Shown here: in pieces, positions 58,913-64,000 of the stretch
Position numbering within the stretch: position 1 is the stretch's first letter
Layout of the letters: every line of letters begins with the position of its first letter
Origin: Rhododendron vialii
Lineage: Eukaryota; Streptophyta; Magnoliopsida; Ericales; Ericaceae
Direction: 5' to 3'
Assembly (NCBI RefSeq): GCF_030253575.1
Contig: NC_080562.1
Coordinates: 42,137,852-42,201,851, forward strand
Length of the DNA: 64,000 nucleotides
Notes under the pieces: model-generated
Told to the model about the DNA's origin: nothing
The model's input: the letters and a program-made list of their open reading frames with translations, nothing else
Databases searched by the model: none
Translations under genes and position numbers: made by a program

Positions 58913-60220
58913 CTCATTCGTTCCAAAAAGTTAGTGATAAGTATAAAATAACCTCCCAAGGTCAACCCAAACCAGGATGCCTAGCTCAACACGAAGGGCC
59001 ATGTAGGGGTCCTAGTGACATGGAGCTTAGTTTGAAGAACTGAGCTCAATGGACCAACCCAAGGGCAAAGGTCAGCTCAAACCAAAGAGCTCACGAGCAC
59101 AGCCCAAAGGGCTCGAGCTAGAGTCCCAAGAACATGAAATCTAGCCTATAATAGCTAGCCTCTATTAAACCAGTCCAAGGATGGAGGCTAGCTCACGAGC
59201 ACGGCTCATAGAAAGATACCGAGCTCAGCTCACCAGGTGAGCTCGGCAAATATGACAAACTTGCAGCCAGAGACTTATAAAACACTCCACAGCAAAAGTT
59301 CATACAGTCTATGGGACCCATAGAACAATCAGAACCTTATCTCATCAGAAGAGATTAGGCCGTGAGTCTTAGAGGATAACCACAAAGATTCATCCACCAT
59401 GGAGAACTCCTAAAACTGATAAGGACCAAAGAAGTCCAAGGTAAGGAGGACACTACATCCTATTTCCGTCAAGTACGGATAAGCCTAAGAGGTCCCAGCA
59501 CCGTAAGGACTCTTAACCTTGATAACAATCGCAGAGTCCAAAGGTGAAGGGACTCCTCAAGCCTGATAAGCGTCAAAGGAGTCCTAAGATGAGGAGGACA
59601 CTCCGACACGTATCTATTCTCGCCATTAACGGATGAGACTTAAGAGTCCCGATCCCAAGGGATTCCTCTCAAAGATGCCTATATAAAGATCACACCTCTA
59701 TATCACAAAGGTACGCAATGCAAATACTACAGAACTCATACTCAGTCCATACTCTCTTTTAAAAGCAGATCAACTGACTTAGGCATCGGAGGGGTGATGG
59801 CGACAGCCATGCCGGTGCCTATAGCTTTTCTGTTCTGTATTACAGGTCGTAAACCGAGCCCACCGAAAGCTGTTTCATCCACTGGAGGATCAGATGGACA
59901 GTTGAGGAACCCCTCCTCCGGAGGTGACTAAAAACCGCTTCATCAGTTAGTTTTTTTTTTTTTTTTTTATCCACTTCCAAAAAGTTAGTTCACTATGTGC
60001 AATATACGTGCAATTTTTGGATAGAAAATCACTACGTGCAATGTACGTGCAATTTTCGGATAGAAAACAAAGTACTTTCATGCATAATTTTTCAAATTTC
60101 TACGCACCAAAACGAATTTAATTTGACATAAAAAATTCAAAAACTTGTAAATATAATTACTTGTGTTTTGATTAATTGCATGTCTTTTCGTAACGAACTA
60201 ACTTTTTATAACGTAAAAAG
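58913..60220. mobile_element. Stowaway-like MITE, array copy B, split by the solo LTR
   Basis: Left end at 58913 (ctcattcgttcc) after TA at 58911-58912; interrupted at 58935-59945 by the LTR, resuming to 60220 with TA following. Same family as copies A and C. Confidence 0.75.
58935..59945 (+). mobile_element. Solo LTR, Ty3/Gypsy-type, inside array copy B
   Basis: A 1011-base segment beginning TGATAAG and ending CTTCATCA, flanked by the 5-base repeat gttag (58930-58934, 59946-59950). Near 59775-59820 it has the gacttaggcatcggagggg block typical of plant Gypsy LTR R regions, and tatataaag upstream at about 59680. No internal region, so it is a solo LTR left by recombination between two LTRs. 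Present in only one array unit, hence younger than the array. The end repeats look whole. Confidence 0.9.
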
Positions 60221-60856
60221 TACACTTTCGAGTTTGCGGCGGCTCTGGCAGCGCCCACTTATGTTCAAAGATTGAAACAGATAATTAAATGCCTAAAATG
60301 ATTTGTAAGTCAAATATAAACAACTTAAAATATGAGTGACGGACTAGAGACGCTTTTGAGTTTGCGGCTGCTCTGGTGGCTGTTTAAGTGAAAATGAGAG
60401 AATTAGAGAATGAGAGAAGTCATGTTCTGCGTTCGCCTGTTTAAGTGAGACTGTGAGAGAGAAGGGAAATTAAGGGTAGTGAGAGAGAAGGGATGAGGCT
60501 TCGTTTTATAATACCCGGGAGTAGGGCTGTTAACCGAGACCGAAAAATTGATCGAAATCGAAAAAATCGGACTAGACCGAATTTTTCAAACCGGTCGAAC
60601 AATTTCGATCCGGTTCCGGTTTATAAATTTTTATAAATCGAAAAAATAATTTCGATTCGGTTTATGTATTTTAAAGACCGGTTGAAACCGGACCCGGTTA
60701 TATGTATAATATATACATATATAAATAAAAGCATAGGGGATGAGAATCGAACCCTAAAACGCTAAAAGGTCTTTATTTACCACTTGGCTACACATCCTTT
60801 TGTTATATATTGGTCTAATAAATATATTTATTATATAAAATCAATCAATCAATATA

Positions 60857-61147
60857 CTCCTTCGTTCCAAAAAGTTAGTTTTTTTTTTTTTTTTGATCTG
60901 CTTCCAAAAAGTTAGTTCACTACGTGCAATATATGTGCAATTTTTGGATAGAAAATCACTACGTGCAATGTACGTGCAATTTTCGGATAGAAAACAAAGT
61001 ACTTTCATGCATAATTTTTCAAATTTCTACGCACCATAACGAATTTAATTTGGCATAAAAAATTCAAAAACTTGTAAATATAATTACTTGTGTTTTGATC
61101 AATTGCATGTCTTTTCGTAATGAACTAACTTTTTATAACATAAACTG
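60857..61147. mobile_element. Stowaway-like MITE, array copy C
   Basis: Starts ctccttcgttccaaaaagtt after TA (60855-60856) and ends about 61147 before TA. Nearly identical to copy A. Confidence 0.75.
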
Positions 61148-61432
61148 TACACTTTCGAGTTTGCAGCGGCTCCGGTGGCACCCACCTATGTTCAAAGATT
61201 GAAACAGATAATTAAATGCCTAAAATGATTTGTAAGTCAGATATAAACAACTTAAAACATGAGTGACGGACTAGAGACGCTTTTGAGTTTGCGGCTGCTC
61301 CGGCGGCTGTTTAAGTGAGAATGAGAGAAGTCATGTTCTGCGTTCGCTTGTTTAAGTGAGACTGTGAGAGAGAAGGGAAATTAAGGGTAGTGAGAGAGAA
61401 GGGATGAGGCTGCATTTTATAATACCCGGGAG

Positions 61433-61696
61433 TATGGCTGTTAGCCGAGACCGAAAAATTGATCGAAATCGGAAAAATCGGACTAGACCGAATTTTTCAA
61501 ACCGGTTGAATAATTTCGATCCGGTTCCGGTTTATAAATTTCGAAAAAATAATTTCGATCCAGTTATATAAATAAAAGCATAGGGAATGAGAATTGAACC
61601 GTAAAAGACTAGAAAAATCTCCCCTTTCTTTACCACTAGGCTACCCATGCTTTTGTTATATATTGGTCTAATAAATATATTTATTATATAAAATCA

Positions 61697-61734
<38 letters not shown>

Positions 61735-62065
61735 TGTTTTTATGGGTTTAATTATATTTTTATGGATTTTTTTTTATGTATTGGGTTCAAAATTAATCCT
61801 TTTTTGTTGGGCCCAAAAAAAGGGGTTGAATTATTGGTTTTTGGTTGATATTTTTGTGGGTTGAATTGTGGATTTTTTGATGCGTTGGGCCCAAAATATG
61901 ACCAATGAATGAAAACTAGATAAACCGGACCGAAATCGGTTGAGCCGGTCGAAACCGGACTATATTATCTCAACAGGTTCCGATTTCTAAAAATTTCAAA
62001 CCGGATAACCGGTTTCAACCGAAAAATACGCCAAAACCAGTCGAAACCAGACCGGTTTCACCCCT
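61433..62065. mobile_element. Mutator-like foldback MITE, full copy in array unit C
   Basis: Left end tatggctgttagccgag (tagggctgttag in units A and B), right end inverted aggggtgaaaccggtctgg. Flanks acccgggag (61424-61432) and acccaggag (62066-62074) form a 9-base duplication with one mismatch, as Mutator-type elements give. The interior is built of cgaaaccgg and gatcgaaatcgg words, with a TA microsatellite at 61700-61731. Confidence 0.8.
61700..61731. repeat. TA microsatellite
   Basis: About 16 TA units at the point where units A and B join the next unit, but where unit C continues. Confidence 0.9.
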
Positions 62066-62513
62066 ACCCAGGAGAGAGAAGGGAAATAGTAGTGAGAGAG
62101 AGTAGAATCTTAAATCTAGACCGTTGAGAGAGTAGTAGTGAGAATAGAATCAGGAAATTGGTGTCCTTCTCAAAGGCGGCTCTATATGGTGACCAAGGTG
62201 GTCACTTGAACACCCCAAAAAGAAGTTTTTGTTAAGCACATATGTATTATTATTAGTTTAATTTTAGTTTATCCCTTTCATGAACACCCAAATACAAAAT
62301 TATTTGAACACCTAACCCAAAAATATTTATAAACACCCAGCCCACAAACTAGCCAACAAATCAATCCAATGACTACAATCTGTGCAATCGATGAGAGATA
62401 AATGAATGAATAATTGCTTGGTTACTTACATCGAGAGTTGTATTTGACCATTGATAATGAGGGTATTATGCAACGGTTTCAAAATAAGAAATTGCGTCAA
62501 GAAAAATTGAAGT

Positions 62514-62873
62514 ATACTCCTTCATTCCAAAAAGTTAGTCCAATACGTGCAATATACGTGCAGTATACGTGCAGTATACGTGTAATATAAGTCCAGTACG
62601 TGCAATATACGTGCAATATATGTGCATTATACGTGCAATATACGTGCAATATACGTGCAATATATGTGCAATATACGTGCAATATACTTGCAATTTTTTG
62701 ATAGAAGACAAAGTACTTCCATGCATAATTTTTCAAATTGTAACACACAAATTAAAACGAATTTAATTTGGCATGAAAATTTTAAAAACTTGTAAAAACG
62801 CAATTACTTTGTGTCTTGATCCATTGCATGTCTTTCGATGGACTAACTTTTTGTAACAAAGAGAGTATACTTC
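62514..62873. mobile_element. Stowaway-like MITE copy D, with expanded 11-bp repeat
   Basis: Starts near actccttcattccaaaaagt and ends aacaaagagagta, with inverted agttagtcca/tggactaact and TA flanks. Same family as copies A-C (shared gacaaagtacttccatgcat type interior). Where those have a few tgcaat words, this one has a 152-base tandem run. Confidence 0.8.
62544..62695. repeat. 11-bp tandem repeat, about 14 copies
   Basis: Consensus tacgtgcaata with small variants (tatgtgcaata, tacgtgcagta). Because 11 is not a multiple of three, all frames read the same cyclic 11-residue pattern, which explains the false open frames here. Confidence 0.92.
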
Positions 62874-63502
62874 TCAGTATTTGATTGGCATTATAGATAA
62901 ATTTTATTTATATACAGTTGTGATTTTTAGATGTAGTAAAGATTTTGAACACCCGTTTTAGTTTTTCTGGAGCTGCCACTGGTCCTTCTCTCTCTCTCCT
63001 GCGCATGAACCACTGGCTATGGGGAGGAAAGAGTGGTTCCTCGCAGTTTCTCTCCATTACCAGAATCAGCTAAAGTCTCACTAATGCGGATCAAAAAAAA
63101 ACAAGAAGCTAAAGTCTCACTAATTACTTGTAGAAAACAGACAAAATCGATTTCAATTATGAGGACCGGGTTACGTACGTGATAATATCATGGACCAAAC
63201 GACGAAATAGTAAGTGTGAACAAATAGACATGGGGTATGGACAGTGGCGGATTCAGGAATTTGACATAGCGAGGGTACTAATTTTCTTTTTAACGCGGTA
63301 ATATGTGAGTTACAATTAAACACATTCACACTAAAATAATTTTTAACATTCGTGATAATATAATAATTTAAAAGTATATAAGCATTTTAATAACAAGCTA
63401 CTTGAGCAAATTTGCACACCTCGACTATATGTGTTAAAACAAGCTACCAGGGTTCGGCCCGTTCGGGCAGATCGTTGGAGATCTGGATCTTCCAGTAGCG
63501 GT

Positions 63503-64000
63503 CTACTGACACTTTCGAGTTTGAGGTGGAACCCACCTACGTTGAAAGATTGAAATCCTAAAATGAATTGTAAGATAAATTGTCAGATAAAAACAATTTA
63601 AAACATGAACACTTACATTGGTAAAGGAGAGATAGAAGAACAAGGAGTAGAGAATGAGAGAAGTCATGTTCTGCATTCTCCTATCTAAGGCCCTGTTCCA
63701 GAACACATTTTTAAAAAATAAGTACTTATTTCACATTTTCAAATTCAAAAATAATGTAAATAAAAAATAATTTTTCAATTTTTTTTGCACCGTATTAAAG
63801 ATCTCAATGAGATCTATCAAACAAGATTCATATTGATGCGAAAATAATTTGCGTAAACACATTATTTTTGAGCTTGAAATTATTTTTTTAAAAAATAAGG
63901 ACTTATTTTCCTTTCCGAAACGGAGCCTAAGTGAGACTGTGAGAGAGAAAGGAAATTAGGATATGGAGAGAAGAGGAATGTTACTGCATTTTATAATACG
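63503..64000. repeat. Partial fourth copy of the array's unique part, interrupted by a MITE
   Basis: 63503-63688 (actttcgagtttgaggtgg, agagaagtcatgttctgc) and 63928-64000 (taagtgagactgtgagagag, gcattttataatac) match the same order of sequence in units A-C. The Harbinger-like MITE sits between. The copy runs off the window edge. Confidence 0.8.
63689..63927. mobile_element. Harbinger-like MITE, 239 bp
   Basis: Left end ggccctgttccagaac and, inverted, right end ggctccgtttcggaa, flanked by TAA (63686-63688, 63928-63930). Because the host copy continues on both sides, the empty site is known from units A-C (tttaagtgagact), which confirms the edges. Confidence 0.88.

Larger units (their letters stand above)
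57999..62065. repeat. Three-copy tandem array of a 0.92-kb unit
   Basis: Units A 57999-58912 (914 bases), B 58913-60856 (about 928 bases once a solo LTR is removed) and C 60857-62065. Each starts with a Stowaway-like MITE, continues with a unique part (gagtttgcggcggctcc, atgagagaagtcatgttctg, gagagagaagggaaattaag), and then enters a Mutator-like foldback element. In A and B the foldback is cut off at tataaaatcaatcaatcaat and the next unit begins. Only in C does it run to its far end. Copies look about 95 percent alike by eye. Confidence 0.88.
62171..62981. mobile_element. hAT-like MITE with 8-bp target-site duplication
   Basis: Ends caaaggcggctc and, inverted, cagtggcagctc, flanked by perfect 8-base repeats gtccttct at 62163-62170 and 62982-62989. 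An 8-base duplication and cagtggcggctc-type ends are hAT marks. A Stowaway-like MITE (62514-62873) is nested inside, leaving about 450 bases of hAT sequence. Confidence 0.85.

Noticed and set aside
62544-62695. Regular short repeats that could suggest a CRISPR array
   Set aside because: The 11-base units are contiguous with no spacers, lie in a MITE, and the genome is that of a plant.
62497-62766. Open frames on both strands reading Tyr/Cys/Ile/His repeats
   Set aside because: They follow from an 11-base tandem repeat that is open in every frame; the pattern is cyclic and not protein-like.
63242-63300. cagtggcggattcaggaat, which looks like a hAT MITE left end
   Set aside because: No inverted right end or 8-base duplication could be found, so it was not listed as an element.

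Overview
This is nuclear DNA of a flowering plant, most likely a core eudicot. The genes are split by short GT-AG introns, the spacers are AT-rich, CT/GA microsatellites sit in gene leaders, and the proteins (plant ABCC transporters, chloroplast-targeted ribosomal protein S10, pectinesterase, a P450, a germin-like relic, a DUF4408/DUF761 protein) are plant types. I saw no bacterial operon, CRISPR array, tRNA or rRNA gene.

Layout. 1-6271 (+): ABCC transporter gene A, an MRP3-like gene that begins before the window. 6549-6661: a second, intact-looking terminal ABCC exon. 6760-7928: a decayed pararetrovirus-like fossil, butting against a broken P450 gene (7929-9141, -). 10476-13000 (-): plastid ribosomal protein S10. 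13741-14790: a SINE and an LTR-like stretch. 15848-18485 (+): pectin methylesterase with a SINE in intron 1. 19511-19897 (+): a short unrecognised protein. 21.6-24.4 kb: three MITE-type elements and a retroposed segment. 24572-28754 (+): cytosolic glutamyl-tRNA synthetase. 30733-37870 (+): complete ABCC gene B, with the same ten-exon plan as gene A. 38284-38690 (-): germin-like pseudogene. 39615-44531 (-): BAH/Agenet chromatin-reader-type protein. 44.6-51.7 kb: gene-poor, with Harbinger-, Mutator- and SINE-type insertions. 51788-52510 (+): DUF4408/DUF761 protein. 54639-56153 (-): heavy-metal-associated domain protein. 57700-57852 (+): a doubtful 50-codon ORF. 57999-64000: a tandem array and nest of Stowaway, Mutator-like, hAT and Harbinger MITEs with a solo LTR.

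The genes do not form one pathway. S10 (plastid translation) and GluRS (cytosolic translation) are housekeeping genes, and the pectinesterase acts on the cell wall. The two ABCC genes are paralogues about 24 kb apart with unrelated genes between them, and the extra terminal exon suggests a third copy once existed. The novelty here is structural: the extra exon, a P450 truncated at a viral fossil, and well-bounded transposon nests whose target-site duplications let the order of insertion be read. Splice sites and all coordinates were assigned by eye and by comparing paralogues; they have not been confirmed with transcripts.
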